From NCBI GenBank assembly GCA_030066985.1, contig JASJAN010000004.1, positions 1 to 64,000 of the forward strand: a stretch of DNA of 64,000 nucleotides, in the 5' to 3' direction. The position numbers and the translations under genes are program-made. This document shows, in pieces, positions 29,673 to 39,785 of this stretch (the first letter of the stretch is position 1; each line of letters starts with the position of its first letter). The notes beneath the pieces were generated by a model. It did not search any database. It had not been told where the DNA came from and saw only the letters and a list, made by a program, of their open reading frames with translations. This DNA comes from Desulfobacterales bacterium (GTDB lineage: Bacteria; Desulfobacterota; Desulfobacteria; Desulfobacterales; JAHEIW01).

Positions 29673-29938
29673 CAAAGTGTTTTAGGAATTGGTTACAAAA
29701 GCTTTGCAGTATACGTTGTTGCAATTGAATTCTTTAGACAACGTAATGCCACTGGCTCCTAGCCACTGGCAAATGATTCGCTGCCTCCTGCCAGCCTGCG
29801 ACGAGCCGTTCGGCCCTGAGCTCACGGCCGAGGGGCTCAGCCGAGTCGAAGCAAGAAGCGAGAAGCCAGGAGCAACAAAAGTTGACACCTGACACCTAAA
29901 GTAAAACCGGCCAGGTTATTTATAATCGGGGCGCATAA
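29673..29938. repeat. Intergenic GC-rich palindromic repeat plus ACCTGAC-type repeat
   Basis: Around 29799-29855 a GC-rich stretch with CCTGAGC and GCTCAGCC arms and a GAGTCGAAGC end resembles dispersed extragenic palindromes of other bacteria. GACACCTGACACCT at 29883-29896 belongs to the short-period class also seen at 41.4 and 42.0 kb. No gene. Confidence 0.4.
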
Positions 29939-31276
29939 ATGATGACCGAAGATAAAAATGCAGAAGAAGCCATCTTGCTGGTGGACGACAACCCCACCAA
30001 TCTTCAGCTGCTGTTTGAAACCCTTGATGGCCGCGGCTATAAACTGCTGATTGCCAAGGACGGCAAATCAGCCCTGTCCATCGCCGGCAAAGCCCAGCCG
30101 AATCTGATATTGCTGGACATTATGATGCCGGAAATCGATGGCTATGAAGTCTGCCGCCAGTTAAAAGCCAATCCGGCCACTGCAGAGATACCCGTTATTT
30201 TTCTTTCAGCGCTGACCGAAACCAAGGACAAGGTGCAGGGGCTGGACCTGGGGGCAGTGGATTATGTGACCAAGCCGTTTCAGCCGGATGAAGTCATCGC
30301 CCGCGTCAACACTCACCTTACGATATACCGGCTTAACAAAAAGCTTCAGGAAGCCAACGATCTACTGGAAGAACGTGTCAAAAAGCGAACAACTCAGTTG
30401 GAAGAGCTCAATCGTGCCTATCAGCGTTTTGTTCCCCGGGAGTTTTTAAACCTGCTGATGAAGGAAAGTATCTTAGACGTTATCCTGGGAGATCAAACCG
30501 CCCAGCAGATGACCGTGTTGTTTTCGGACATCCGGGGCTGGACCACCCTTTCAGAAGACATGACCGCCCAAGAGAGTTTTAACTTTATCAATGCTTTTTT
30601 AAATCGGATCAGCCCGGTCATAACTGCCCACCAGGGATTTATCGACAATTTCCAGGGTGACGGCATGCTGGCGCTGTTCCCGGATTCAGCGGATGACGGT
30701 GTTCAGGCGGCGATTGCCATGCATGCAGCCGTTGCAGAATACAACAACGACCGCCAGAAAAAAGGTTATCAGCCCATCGGCATAGGCGTCGGGCTGCATA
30801 TTGGTGATTTGATGCTGGGTATCATCGGCCACGCAGAGCGCATGCAGGGCACCGTTGTGGCCGATGCGGTCAATCTGGCCTCGCGCCTGGAAGGATTAAC
30901 CCGCGTATATGGATCTTCGATCAGCATCAGTGAGCCCACCCTCAAACAGTTAATAGATCCAGACAAATATAAACATCGTTTTGTCGACAAAGTTCAGGTT
31001 AAAGGCAAAAAAGACCCGGTCTCGGTGCATGAGGTCTTTGACGGTGACCCACCCGCCACCATTGAGCTAAAAGAGCAGACCAAAGACGATTTTGAACAGG
31101 GGCTTTGTCTGTATTATGACCGCAAATTCTCCGAGGCCAGCGTCAAGTTTAACCAGGTTTTGGAGAAACACCCCGAGGATCGCGCCGCCCGCATTTATCT
31201 GAAACGCTCCGCCAACTATATGGTCAACGGGGTGCCGGAGGATTGGACGGGGGTGGAGGTCTTAACGCAGAAGTAA
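29939..31276 (+). CDS. Receiver-class III adenylate/guanylate cyclase
   Basis: 445 aa. Receiver domain 10-130 (acceptor D60, LILLDIMMPE), a short coiled coil (about 135-165), then a class III nucleotide cyclase domain (about 185-360) with the first metal site in FSDIRGWTTLSE and the second in FQGDGMLALF. A C-terminal TPR-like stretch (DFEQGLCLYYDRKFSEASVKF) follows. It converts ATP (or GTP) to a cyclic nucleotide under phosphorylation control. The receiver half closely resembles that of the PP2C protein at 36906, suggesting that one kinase, perhaps 31657, serves both. ATG 29942 is an alternative start. Confidence 0.92.
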   Translation: MMTEDKNAEEAILLVDDNPTNLQLLFETLDGRGYKLLIAKDGKSALSIAGKAQPNLILLDIMMPEIDGYEVCRQLKANPATAEIPVIFLSALTETKDKVQGLDLGAVDYVTKPFQPDEVIARVNTHLTIYRLNKKLQEANDLLEERVKKRTTQLEELNRAYQRFVPREFLNLLMKESILDVILGDQTAQQMTVLFSDIRGWTTLSEDMTAQESFNFINAFLNRISPVITAHQGFIDNFQGDGMLALFPDSADDGVQAAIAMHAAVAEYNNDRQKKGYQPIGIGVGLHIGDLMLGIIGHAERMQGTVVADAVNLASRLEGLTRVYGSSISISEPTLKQLIDPDKYKHRFVDKVQVKGKKDPVSVHEVFDGDPPATIELKEQTKDDFEQGLCLYYDRKFSEASVKFNQVLEKHPEDRAARIYLKRSANYMVNGVPEDWTGVEVLTQK

Positions 31277-31539
31277 TTTAAGTTGAGCGTTTCAAATTTA
31301 AAAATTGAGATAAATCTTTGTTATGAGGAATTCTATCCATCCTTATATTTTTAAATTTGAAAACCTTCGGGATTGCCGATCTTACTCCGCCTCAGGCGGA
31401 TTAGATGCTATTCCGCATAGAAAACTATAGCGGAACAACATCTGCCGTGTAGCTTTGGGCTTCGCTTTCAGCTCTGCCCTAACAGGGCGGCAATCCTCCT
31501 AAGGCGGATCTTTGACCTCGACAATCGCTCAACTTAAAT
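31276..31539. repeat. Nested inverted-repeat element
   Basis: Outer perfect 14-bp arms (31276-31289 / 31526-31539), an inner perfect 16-bp hairpin TTTCAAATTTAAAAAT (31290-31305 / 31347-31362), and a third pair GGATTGCCG (31370-31378) / CGGCAATCC (31488-31496). The element starts in the stop codon of the cyclase gene. It contains TCCGCCTCAGGCGGATTAG, which recurs near 46763. It may be a MITE-like or structured RNA element; it could also terminate transcription. Confidence 0.8.
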
Positions 31540-31656
31540 AAAAGCTATCTTAAAACCCCTGTGAAGCCATTGCCCGTTTGCCGGTTTAAAAAATAAGATT
31601 CGATCCTAGTCCTTTTCCAACGGGCGCAACCGGCAAACCTCTTTTAGGAAAACACC

Positions 31657-34600
31657 ATGAAGCTTAAACACAAATTACTGCTATTGTACGCCGGAGCGGC
31701 GTTGTTTATCATGCTGGTCATCGGCAGCTTTCTGGCAACGGCACTAAAAGATATTACCATTGACCGCATCACCAGGAATTATCAACAACAGCTGAAACAC
31801 ATTGATTTCGGGCTGACCCGTTTAATCAAGGGCATGGAGCATGATCTGGAAGCGATTGCACAAAATGAATTCGTGCGCTCCCGCCAAGATCAAAATTTTA
31901 CTTCTTTTCTGGAAGCGGACGAAAAAACCTTTGAGTACGACTACGGGGATATAGAGCAGCGCATCATTTCGATCTTAAACGGCTATCGCACGACCCATCC
32001 CTATGTCCATTCGGTCTATATGGGCCGTGAAAACGGCAGCTTTGTCCGCTCTCACCCACGCGCCCGGCCCACCCGCTATGATCCTCGTGTCCGGCCCTGG
32101 TATAAACTGGCCAAAGAAAATCCCGGTACGGTTGTGCGCACACCGCCGTTTCGCTCGGTCACCAGTCCCGATATCAGCATTGGATTCGTCAAAGCCCTGG
32201 TTGATGACGCGGACGAATTTTACGGGGTTGTGGGCACTTCAATCACATTAAATGAGCTGACTCAGTATATATCCAATATCAAGCTGGATTATAACGGCTA
32301 CGTGGCGCTGGCGGATGAAAAAGGAACTGTTCTGGCTACCCCCAAACAAGCGCTTCTTTTTACTGACCTAAAAAAGACCGACCCCCAGCTTTTTGAAAAT
32401 CTGTATACCAATATCGATGGACTAGCGGTTTTCGAGAGGGATGGGCAGGAGCTGTATGCATTTTATTATACCTCGCCTTTGATGGAATGGAAGATGGCCG
32501 CCATTGTGCCGGTTACCGAAATCAACAAGGTGATTTGGATATTTGTTTTAAAAATCCTGGCAGCATTATTTGTTTCGCTTTTGCTGCTCAGTATCCTGAC
32601 AATGATGGGTCTGCAGCATTTTGTGATCAAGCCCTTAAAGCTGCTCAACGATGGGACCGACCACATCAAACAGACCGGTGAGCTCGATTACCGGATTGGC
32701 ATAAAATCCAATGACGAACTCGGTAGTCTGGGTCAGTCGTTTAATGAAATGATTGGTTCCATAGACCAGGCCGAATCCGCGTTGAAGAAATCGGAAGCCG
32801 AACTTAAAAAACACCGCGATCACCTCGAAGACCTGGTTGAAGAGCGCACAGCCGAATTACAAGAAAAGCAGGATGCCCTGCGCAAGCAAAAAGATTTTAT
32901 CGAGACCGTCATCGATAGCATCCCGGATTCCATTTCGATCATCGAAATCGACAGCGGCCGCATTGTCGACGCCAACGAAGCGTTTATCGCAGAAGTTGGA
33001 AAGCCACGGGACCAGGTTGTCGGTCAGTTGTGTTATGAGCTCACCCACAGCCTTTCAGAAATGTGTGCCCCGCCCCATCACACATGCCCCATGCTCAAAA
33101 CCAAAGAGACCGGCCAGAAATGCACCGTGGAACACACTCACCAGCATGCCGACGGCCATGAAGTCATTGTGGAAGTTTCCACTTTTCCGATTAAAGATGA
33201 GGCCGGCATCTTTAGCCAGGTGGTCCATGTCGCCCACGACATCACCGAGCGCAAGCAAGCCGAAAGAACGCTGAAAGAAAGCGAAGAGCGAAATCGCATG
33301 CTTCTAGAGCGGCTACCGGAATCAGTTGTTGTTTATGACATGGAGGGTCGGACCATTTTTGTTAACTCAGCTTTTGAAAAAACGTTTGGATGGTCGCGTG
33401 ATGCGGTATTGGGCAAGAAAATCGATTTTGTGCCGCCCGAACTGGTAGCCGAAACCCAGGCGGCAGTTAAAAAATTGCTGGCCGATGGAGAAGAGTCGGT
33501 GTTTTTTGAAACCAAACGACTGACAAAAAACGGCGACACCCTGGATGTGCAGATCAATACCGCACCTTTTCATGACTCCGCCGGTCGAAAAGTGGGCAAT
33601 ATCGTCATCTTAAACGATATCACCGAACGCAAAAAAGCAGAGGAAGCCATCAAAAATTCCGAACAGCGCCTATCCCAGATTATCAACTTTTTGCCGGATC
33701 CAACCATGGTGATTGATAACGATGGGACGGTAGTCACCTGGAACCAGGCCATGGAGAATCTGAGTGGCGCAAAAACAGATGACATGGTGGGCAAGGGAAA
33801 TTACGAATATGCCCTTCCCTTTTACGGTGAAAGACGGCCGCTTTTGATCGATTTAGCTAAAGACTGGGATGAAGAATACGAAAAAAAATACCTGTCTGTT
33901 GAAAAGGTTGGGGAAAAACTTATTGGGGAATCCTATCACTCCAATTTGGGCGGCAAAGAAACATACCTACACGCCACGGCAGGATTAATCTATGACACTG
34001 CCGGTGAGGTGGCCGGTGCCATCGAGTCAGTGCGCGATATCACCGAAAAAAAGAAAGCCGACGACATCATCCGCGAAAATGAGGAGCGGTTGAGCAACAT
34101 CCTTAAAACCACCAGTGAAGGCTTCTGGCTGATCGACACCGAGGACATCACCCTGGATATCAACGAAGCCATGTGCGAGATCCTGCAGCGACCGCGCGAA
34201 GAAGTTGTCGGCAGCAGTATCAGTCAGTACCTGGATGAGGAAAACGTCAAAACCGTTCACCGCCAGGAAGTCAAACGCGGCGAGGACGAAAAAGGTCTTT
34301 ATGAAGTTTCAATAAATCGAGCGGATGGTAGCATTGTTCCCTGCCTGGTCAACGCCGCGCCGCTTTTTGATGCCGACGGTAATAAAATCGGCTCCTTTGG
34401 CATGTTTACCGACATTACTGAACGCAAGCAAATGGAGGATGAACTCATCGATGCCAAACACACCGCGATCGAGGCCAACAAGGCCAAAGGTGATTTTTTG
34501 GCCAATATGAGCCATGAGATTCGCACGCCCATGAATGCGGTCATTGGCATGACCCACCTGGCCCTGAAAACCGAATTGACTTCCAAACAGCAGGATTATC

Positions 34601-36723
34601 TGCACAAGATCCGGTCATCGGCCAACTCCTTGCTGGGCATTATCAACGACATCCTGGACTTTTCCAAAATCGAAGCCGGCAAAATGGATATGGAGTCGGT
34701 GAATTTTACCCTGGATGATGTGCTCGATAACCTGGGCAATCTCATCAGTGTCAAAGCTCAGGAAAAAGAAGATCTCGAGGTGCTATTCGCCACCGACCAG
34801 AACGTGCCGCACTTTTTGGTGGGCGATCCCTTACGCCTGGGGCAGGTGTTGATAAATCTGGCCAATAATGCCGTTAAGTTTACCGACACAGGTGAAATTG
34901 TGGTGTCTACCAAACTACTCCATCAAACCGAGGAAAAAGTCACGTTGCAATTTTCGGTCAGTGATACCGGCATCGGACTGACCGAAGAACAGGCGGGCAA
35001 ACTGTTTCAATCCTTCACCCAGGCCGATACTTCCACCACCCGTAAATATGGCGGCACCGGATTGGGCCTGACCATCAGCAAGCGGCTGGTGGAAATGATG
35101 GGCGGCGAAATCTGGGTGGAGAGCGAGCCCGGCCAGGGCAGTTCCTTTATTTTCACGGCCTCTTTTGGCCCCGGTCAGGAGGATATGAAAAAACGCTTTA
35201 CGCCCACACGCGATTTGCGCGGTATGAAGGTCCTGGTCGTCGATGATAATCCGACCTCCCGGGAGATATTACGGGATATGCTGGAATCATTTTCGTTTGA
35301 AGTTGCTCTGGCTGCGTCCGGCCAGGAAGGCATTGACGAAATTGAAAAGGCCGACAAAAATCAACCCTTTGAAATGGTCATCATGGACTGGAAAATGCCG
35401 GGTATGGACGGCATTGAGGCCTCACGGCGAATCAAGGAAAACAGCCGACTCAGCCATGTTCCCAATATTGTTATGGTCACCGCCTACGGACGGGAAGAAG
35501 TATTGCAAAAATCGCAAAAAATCGGCCTGGATGGTTTTTTACTTAAGCCGGTCAAACCGTCGGTGCTTTTTGACACGGTCATGCAGGCCTGTGGCGAGGA
35601 CGTATCCGCAGCATCCCCGCTGGACCGCCAACAAGACGACGCTGCGGCCTTCGAACAAATCCGCGGCGCCAGAATCCTGCTGGCCGAAGACAACGAAATC
35701 AACCAGCAGGTGGCCAAAGAAATCCTGGAAGGCGCCGGCCTGATCGTCAGTCTGGCAGATGACGGGCAGCAAGCAGTCAATATGCTCAAAGAAAATTCGT
35801 ATGATGTCGTTTTGATGGACATCCAGATGCCGGTCATGGATGGGTACGCGGCTACGAAAGCAATTCGCAAAGATGACCGCTTTAAAGAATTACCGATTAT
35901 CGCCATGACGGCCCATGCCATGGCCGGTGATGAAGAAAAAAGCCTGCAGGCCGGCATGAACGGGCATGTCACCAAACCGATCGATCCGGATCAGTTGTTT
36001 GGTGCCTTGCAAAAATGGATCAAGCCGCCAGATGAGCGCGCACCGACTGAGCCCACGACAGAGGCCGCTCCCAGCGCTGCAGCAGGTGAACCCAAACCGG
36101 ATGCGCCAGAACTTCCCGATACCTTGCCGGGTTTTGAGCTGGCCGAAGGGCTCAACCGGCTGCAGGGCAATCAAAAGCTTTACCGCAAACTGCTGCTGGA
36201 TTTTGGTGTCAAATACACCACCGTAGCGGCCGAAATTAAAGAAGCCGTCACAGCCGGTGATTTTGACGCGGCCCATGGCCTGGTTCACAACATCAAGGGG
36301 CTGGCCGGCAACCTGGCAGCCACAAAGCTTCAGGCCGCCGCCGCGAATTTTGAAAAACTGATCAAAGGGGATCCCAAACCGTCACCTTCTCAACAGCAGC
36401 TTGACGGAAAATTCAGCATCCTGGAAGCGGCCATTAATCGCGCCCTGCAGGCCGTGCAATCCCTGGGCCCCGCTCCTGAGCAAGCTCCCGCAACGCCCTC
36501 CAAAGACGCTATGGCAGCCATTACCCCGCAACTGGCAAAGGAAGCGGCCGATTTACTCAAGGAACCCGTTGAGATGGGAGATGTCACCCAGATTAAAACC
36601 ATTGCGGAGGCGTTAAAATTAAAATCCAGCGCATTTGAAGCATTCAGCGCCCAATGCATTCAACTGGCCGATGATTTTGATTTCGAGGGAATCGCGAAGC
36701 TGGTTGCAAAATTGGAAAAATAG
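31657..36723 (+). CDS. Large hybrid histidine kinase: Cache-HAMP-PAS(4)-HK-REC-REC-Hpt
   Basis: 1688 aa. Membrane helix 1 (about 8-28), an extracytoplasmic Cache sensor domain (about 35-285, with RPWYKLA and PDISIGF motifs), helix 2 (about 288-312), HAMP, coiled coil, then four PAS domains (about 410-925). The first PAS holds a cysteine group (CAPPHHTC). HisKA has H953 ([14 protein letters not shown]), followed by HATPase ([13 protein letters not shown]), receiver 1 (D1244, [10 protein letters not shown]), receiver 2 (D1388, [10 protein letters not shown]) and an Hpt domain (H1544, [10 protein letters not shown]). It contains a full phosphorelay in one chain. It senses small extracellular molecules, identity unknown. 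It is flanked by the cyclase and the PP2C/STAS pair, its likely downstream partners. Confidence 0.94.
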   Translation: MKLKHKLLLLYAGAALFIMLVIGSFLATALKDITIDRITRNYQQQLKHIDFGLTRLIKGMEHDLEAIAQNEFVRSRQDQNFTSFLEADEKTFEYDYGDIEQRIISILNGYRTTHPYVHSVYMGRENGSFVRSHPRARPTRYDPRVRPWYKLAKENPGTVVRTPPFRSVTSPDISIGFVKALVDDADEFYGVVGTSITLNELTQYISNIKLDYNGYVALADEKGTVLATPKQALLFTDLKKTDPQLFENLYTNIDGLAVFERDGQELYAFYYTSPLMEWKMAAIVPVTEINKVIWIFVLKILAALFVSLLLLSILTMMGLQHFVIKPLKLLNDGTDHIKQTGELDYRIGIKSNDELGSLGQSFNEMIGSIDQAESALKKSEAELKKHRDHLEDLVEERTAELQEKQDALRKQKDFIETVIDSIPDSISIIEIDSGRIVDANEAFIAEVGKPRDQVVGQLCYELTHSLSEMCAPPHHTCPMLKTKETGQKCTVEHTHQHADGHEVIVEVSTFPIKDEAGIFSQVVHVAHDITERKQAERTLKESEERNRMLLERLPESVVVYDMEGRTIFVNSAFEKTFGWSRDAVLGKKIDFVPPELVAETQAAVKKLLADGEESVFFETKRLTKNGDTLDVQINTAPFHDSAGRKVGNIVILNDITERKKAEEAIKNSEQRLSQIINFLPDPTMVIDNDGTVVTWNQAMENLSGAKTDDMVGKGNYEYALPFYGERRPLLIDLAKDWDEEYEKKYLSVEKVGEKLIGESYHSNLGGKETYLHATAGLIYDTAGEVAGAIESVRDITEKKKADDIIRENEERLSNILKTTSEGFWLIDTEDITLDINEAMCEILQRPREEVVGSSISQYLDEENVKTVHRQEVKRGEDEKGLYEVSINRADGSIVPCLVNAAPLFDADGNKIGSFGMFTDITERKQMEDELIDAKHTAIEANKAKGDFLANMSHEIRTPMNAVIGMTHLALKTELTSKQQDYLHKIRSSANSLLGIINDILDFSKIEAGKMDMESVNFTLDDVLDNLGNLISVKAQEKEDLEVLFATDQNVPHFLVGDPLRLGQVLINLANNAVKFTDTGEIVVSTKLLHQTEEKVTLQFSVSDTGIGLTEEQAGKLFQSFTQADTSTTRKYGGTGLGLTISKRLVEMMGGEIWVESEPGQGSSFIFTASFGPGQEDMKKRFTPTRDLRGMKVLVVDDNPTSREILRDMLESFSFEVALAASGQEGIDEIEKADKNQPFEMVIMDWKMPGMDGIEASRRIKENSRLSHVPNIVMVTAYGREEVLQKSQKIGLDGFLLKPVKPSVLFDTVMQACGEDVSAASPLDRQQDDAAAFEQIRGARILLAEDNEINQQVAKEILEGAGLIVSLADDGQQAVNMLKENSYDVVLMDIQMPVMDGYAATKAIRKDDRFKELPIIAMTAHAMAGDEEKSLQAGMNGHVTKPIDPDQLFGALQKWIKPPDERAPTEPTTEAAPSAAAGEPKPDAPELPDTLPGFELAEGLNRLQGNQKLYRKLLLDFGVKYTTVAAEIKEAVTAGDFDAAHGLVHNIKGLAGNLAATKLQAAAANFEKLIKGDPKPSPSQQQLDGKFSILEAAINRALQAVQSLGPAPEQAPATPSKDAMAAITPQLAKEAADLLKEPVEMGDVTQIKTIAEALKLKSSAFEAFSAQCIQLADDFDFEGIAKLVAKLEK

Positions 36724-36905
36724 GTGGGATCGGTTAACCCGTTGAGCCCGTTGAGCCCATATCATGTATTCGCAAGCGTATTATAAAAAAATTATGTGCC
36801 ACGAATTTGTCAAGTCAATGTTTAGGAAGGCATGATAAGATAAGGTGGGATTCCGACTTTAACGCGCCTAACCGGCAAACGGGAAAACCGGCCAACCGTT
36901 ATTGG
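36724..36905. repeat. Short repeats between convergent genes
   Basis: GTTGAGCCCGTTGAGCCC is a tandem 9-mer at 36743-36760. AACCGGCAAACGGG (36870-36883) is the inverted copy of CCCGTTTGCCGGTT at 31573-31586, so the kinase gene 31657-36723 is bracketed by 14-bp inverted repeats. Confidence 0.5.
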
Positions 36906-38054
36906 CTATTCTACGATGGCCAATAACAACGCCTGATCATCATCCGCCGGACGGCCGTTGGCAAAATCGTTTACATCCTTCATAATTGCGGCAAGCAGTT
37001 CCTGGGGCTCAAGGTTTTCACCGGCTTCAAGCAGCCGCAGCAGCCGATCTTCCCCGTAGGTTTGCCCGTCCGTATTAAACCGTTCGGTAATCCCGTCGGT
37101 ATACATCAGGATGCGATCACCTGGCTGCAGCTCAGCTTCAGTCACCGGCACTTGTTGGTAGGGATCTACTCCCATCGGGAATACCCCGCTGCAGGTATAC
37201 TCGATCGCCTTTTTCTCAGCCGCCTGGTAGATCATCGGCGGCGGGTGCCCGGCCCGTGCAATCTTTAGGGTGCGGCTGCCGGCGTCGTAAACCACGTATA
37301 AAGCCGTGACAAAACTGGGGTCAGCAACCTTACACAAATGTTCATTCAGAAAATACAGCAGTTCACCGGGTTCGGCGGGCGGTTGCGGGTAGGAACGGAA
37401 AAGCGCGCAGGTCATGGCCATCATGACGGCTGCCGGTGCACTATGCCCCTCGGCATCGGCTACCAGAAAACCCCACTGGTCGTTTTCCATCTTGGCAATA
37501 TCGTAATAGTCACCGCCGGCATACAGACTGGTTTCATAGTGAACGGCAAGCTTTAGACCCTCGATCTCGGGCAGATTCTTGGGCAGGAGCCGTCGTTGAA
37601 CGTCGGAGGCGGCTTGCAGTTCATCTTCGAGGGCGTCTTTCTTTTCTTCGACTTCACGTTTGAGTCGATGAATGGTCATGTGGGTGTCCACCCGCGCGAT
37701 AACTTCGTCGGGCTGAAACGGCTTGGAAACATAATCCACCGCGCCCAGTTGAAGGCCCTGGACCTTGTCTTTGGTATCGGTAAGAGCCGACAGAAAGATA
37801 ACGGGTATATTGGCTGTGGCCGGGTCCGCTTTCAAGCGGCGGCAGACCTCAAAACCATCGATTCCGGGCATCATAATATCCAGCAGGATTAAATCCGGCG
37901 AAGCCTTTTGGGCAATGGACAAAGCGGTTTCACCGTTTTTGGCAACCAGAAGTTTACAACCGGTGGTCTCAAGGGTCTGGTAGAGAACTTGCAGATTGGT
38001 GGGGTTATCGTCTACAAGCAATAAAGATTCATTTTCTCTGTTATTTTCTGGCAT
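36906..38054 (-). CDS. Receiver-PP2C (SpoIIE/RsbU-like) phosphatase
   Basis: 382 aa. Receiver domain with D59 (LILLDIMMPG), coiled-coil linker (EVEEKKDALEDELQAASDVQ), then a PP2C-type serine phosphatase domain with the metal ligands in GGDYYDI, VADAEGHSAPAA, YTDGITERF and DDQALL. Such proteins dephosphorylate STAS antagonists and so release sigma factors. The gene directly downstream of the STAS gene 38120-38455 on the same strand is this one, a typical rsbV-rsbU pair. Receiver phosphorylation by the adjacent hybrid kinase is a reasonable inference. Confidence 0.93.
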   Translation of the reverse strand: MPENNRENESLLLVDDNPTNLQVLYQTLETTGCKLLVAKNGETALSIAQKASPDLILLDIMMPGIDGFEVCRRLKADPATANIPVIFLSALTDTKDKVQGLQLGAVDYVSKPFQPDEVIARVDTHMTIHRLKREVEEKKDALEDELQAASDVQRRLLPKNLPEIEGLKLAVHYETSLYAGGDYYDIAKMENDQWGFLVADAEGHSAPAAVMMAMTCALFRSYPQPPAEPGELLYFLNEHLCKVADPSFVTALYVVYDAGSRTLKIARAGHPPPMIYQAAEKKAIEYTCSGVFPMGVDPYQQVPVTEAELQPGDRILMYTDGITERFNTDGQTYGEDRLLRLLEAGENLEPQELLAAIMKDVNDFANGRPADDDQALLLAIVE

Positions 38055-38119
38055 CCGTAATTCCTTCAGCCGATCCTCTTAGATTGCATTTCAAGGGATT
38101 GATATAAAAAGGTAGGGGG

Positions 38120-38455
38120 TTAAGTGACTTCTTCAATACCCGCTTCAACAGAATCGGTAATGGGTATAATAGCGCCGAATCCGCTGACCTCAAAAACTTC
38201 CTTTACATACGCATTAAGCGCACAAAGCACAAATTTGCCCTCTTTGCGTTTTATTTCTTTGGCTGCACCTAAAACGACCCGCAAACCGGCACTGCTCAAA
38301 TATTCAAGATCTGCAAAATCAAAAAGAAGCCGATTATATTCACCTTCCAGAATGCTTTTTACGACCTGTTCAGCTTCCATCGCTGACGACCCATCCAAAC
38401 GCCCTTTAAAGGCCAAAAAAACAATTCCGTTTTCCTCTTTTTGACTGATCTCCAT
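38120..38455 (-). CDS. STAS-domain anti-sigma factor antagonist 2
   Basis: 111 aa from ATG 38455 (AAGGGG 6 nt upstream); the open frame to 38536 lacks such support. A single STAS domain with the phosphorylatable serine in YLSSAGLRVVLGA. It is a close paralogue of 29334-29672. The first gene of a two-gene operon with the PP2C phosphatase, 65 nt apart. Confidence 0.9.
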   Translation of the reverse strand: MEISQKEENGIVFLAFKGRLDGSSAMEAEQVVKSILEGEYNRLLFDFADLEYLSSAGLRVVLGAAKEIKRKEGKFVLCALNAYVKEVFEVSGFGAIIPITDSVEAGIEEVT

Positions 38456-39053
38456 TACCAACCCCTTTTTAAATTGAATCAGGCACCATTGTGCAGCAGC
38501 AAAAGCCTTAATTTTGCAAGCGTCGGTGGCTTCCATCGGGTGAAAATTAATGAGATATACTGGTTTTCATCCATTTTACAAGCAGGTCGTTTGTTGGACC
38601 TCTATAACTTGCATGGCCTAAGGCCCATAATGGTTATCACATCTTCTCATTAATTTTGATGCAATATTTAGGCACAAAGTATTATCATATAACCATTTCC
38701 CCGACTAAATCAATACCTACCGACTGTATTCTGGCACCAGGCCACTATAATAGAAATGGTTACCCCTGCCAATAATTTATTTGCACCGTTTTTCTTTCGC
38801 CCCTCAAAAAGCAGCGACCGCCGGCCAAATGGGACCGAATATAAAGCTTGTGAAGAAAACCGATTAATGATAAACAAATTGAACTAAATGCTTATAAAAT
38901 GTCATTATTGTACACTTTCTGGGATTCATCTTTGATTCAAGATTAAACTGCTTTTTAATTGATTAACTTGTCTGATAAGGGCCTTCTTCATATGTTATGA
39001 AAGCCAGCCCCAAGAAAATCGTACAGATGCTAAAGCACAGGAGGATGTCATAT
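38456..39053. other. Long intergenic region upstream of the cold-shock gene
   Basis: No gene. It contains a 9-bp inverted repeat AATGGTTAT (38629-38637) / ATAACCATT (38689-38697), with a third AATGGTTA copy at 38755-38762. It carries divergent promoters for the STAS operon and the cold-shock gene, whose leader may be long, but I cannot place them with confidence. Confidence 0.35.
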
Positions 39054-39254
39054 ATGGCTGAAGGTCGTATCAAATGGTATAACGAGAAAAAAGGATACGG
39101 ATTTATCGAATCCGAGGAAGAAGGGGATATCTTTGTGCACAAAACCGGCATCGTGGACCATGGATTTTTTACGTTGCGTGCTGATGACCCGGTGTCATTT
39201 GAAACAAAGCAAACCCAGAGAGGAAAACAGGCCGTCAACGTTAAGCGAATTTAG
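39054..39254 (+). CDS. Cold-shock domain protein (CspA family)
   Basis: 66 aa from ATG 39054 (GGAGG 9 nt upstream); ATG 39045 sits right on the Shine-Dalgarno and 38997 has no support. RNP1 (GYGFIES) and RNP2 (DIFVHK) motifs are intact in an OB-fold single-stranded nucleic-acid chaperone of normal family length. It is followed 30 nt later by a terminator hairpin. Confidence 0.93.
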   Translation: MAEGRIKWYNEKKGYGFIESEEEGDIFVHKTGIVDHGFFTLRADDPVSFETKQTQRGKQAVNVKRI

Positions 39255-39284
39255 GCGTTCGCTGCCTAGTGTATAAACCAAAAG

Positions 39285-39313
39285 GCAGGGTCAGAATGGG
39301 CTCTGCTTTTTTA
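39285..39313 (+). terminator. Terminator after the cold-shock gene
   Basis: 8-bp stem with two G-T pairs (39285-39292 / 39299-39306), 6-nt loop, followed by TTTTTTA. Confidence 0.65.
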
Positions 39314-39332
39314 TTTGATGAAATGGAGGATC

Positions 39333-39710
39333 ATGAAACAACGTTATTTTATTTCCCGCGACGAAAAGACAAGTGAATTGACCATTGAGGAATACGCAGT
39401 GGTTGCTGGCAATATTAAACGCCATGAAATCACCGCAATTGCCCCGGATGACTTTACCCTGCTGTGCACTGAAACATACGAGGGAAAAGCCATCAAAAAG
39501 GCGATCTCAGAGGGCAAAGAAGCCCTGGTGACCATCTTGCGGACGGATAATTTGTACCCCATTGGGACTTATGCCAATGTGATTGCCGATTCGGTCATGG
39601 AAATTTACGGCAAAAATGACCATTCCTCAAAAGAGCTTTTGTTTGATGATCTGGATCTGTTCGAAACATTTCAGGAAAAAACTTCGCAGGATAAGGCTGC
39701 CGGTTCTTAG
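39333..39710 (+). CDS. Conserved-looking protein of unknown function
   Basis: 125 aa from ATG 39333 (GGAGG just upstream). Not recognised. It is a soluble, acidic alpha/beta protein (KQRYFISRDEKTSELTIEEY) with no cysteine pair beyond one residue, no signal peptide and no membrane segment. It lies between the cold-shock terminator and a radical SAM gene on the same strand. The end is polar and low complexity. Confidence 0.6.
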   Translation: MKQRYFISRDEKTSELTIEEYAVVAGNIKRHEITAIAPDDFTLLCTETYEGKAIKKAISEGKEALVTILRTDNLYPIGTYANVIADSVMEIYGKNDHSSKELLFDDLDLFETFQEKTSQDKAAGS

Positions 39711-39785
39711 ATCCGTATCAATCATCATATAAAAGCACTTGAGAACTGGCGTGGCGGGCAAAATTTAGGCAATGGATGAGTACCG

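Noticed and set aside
29689-29892. Frame of 67 codons in the STAS-cyclase gap
   Set aside because: It encodes translated palindromic and ACCTGAC repeat text, not a protein-like sequence.
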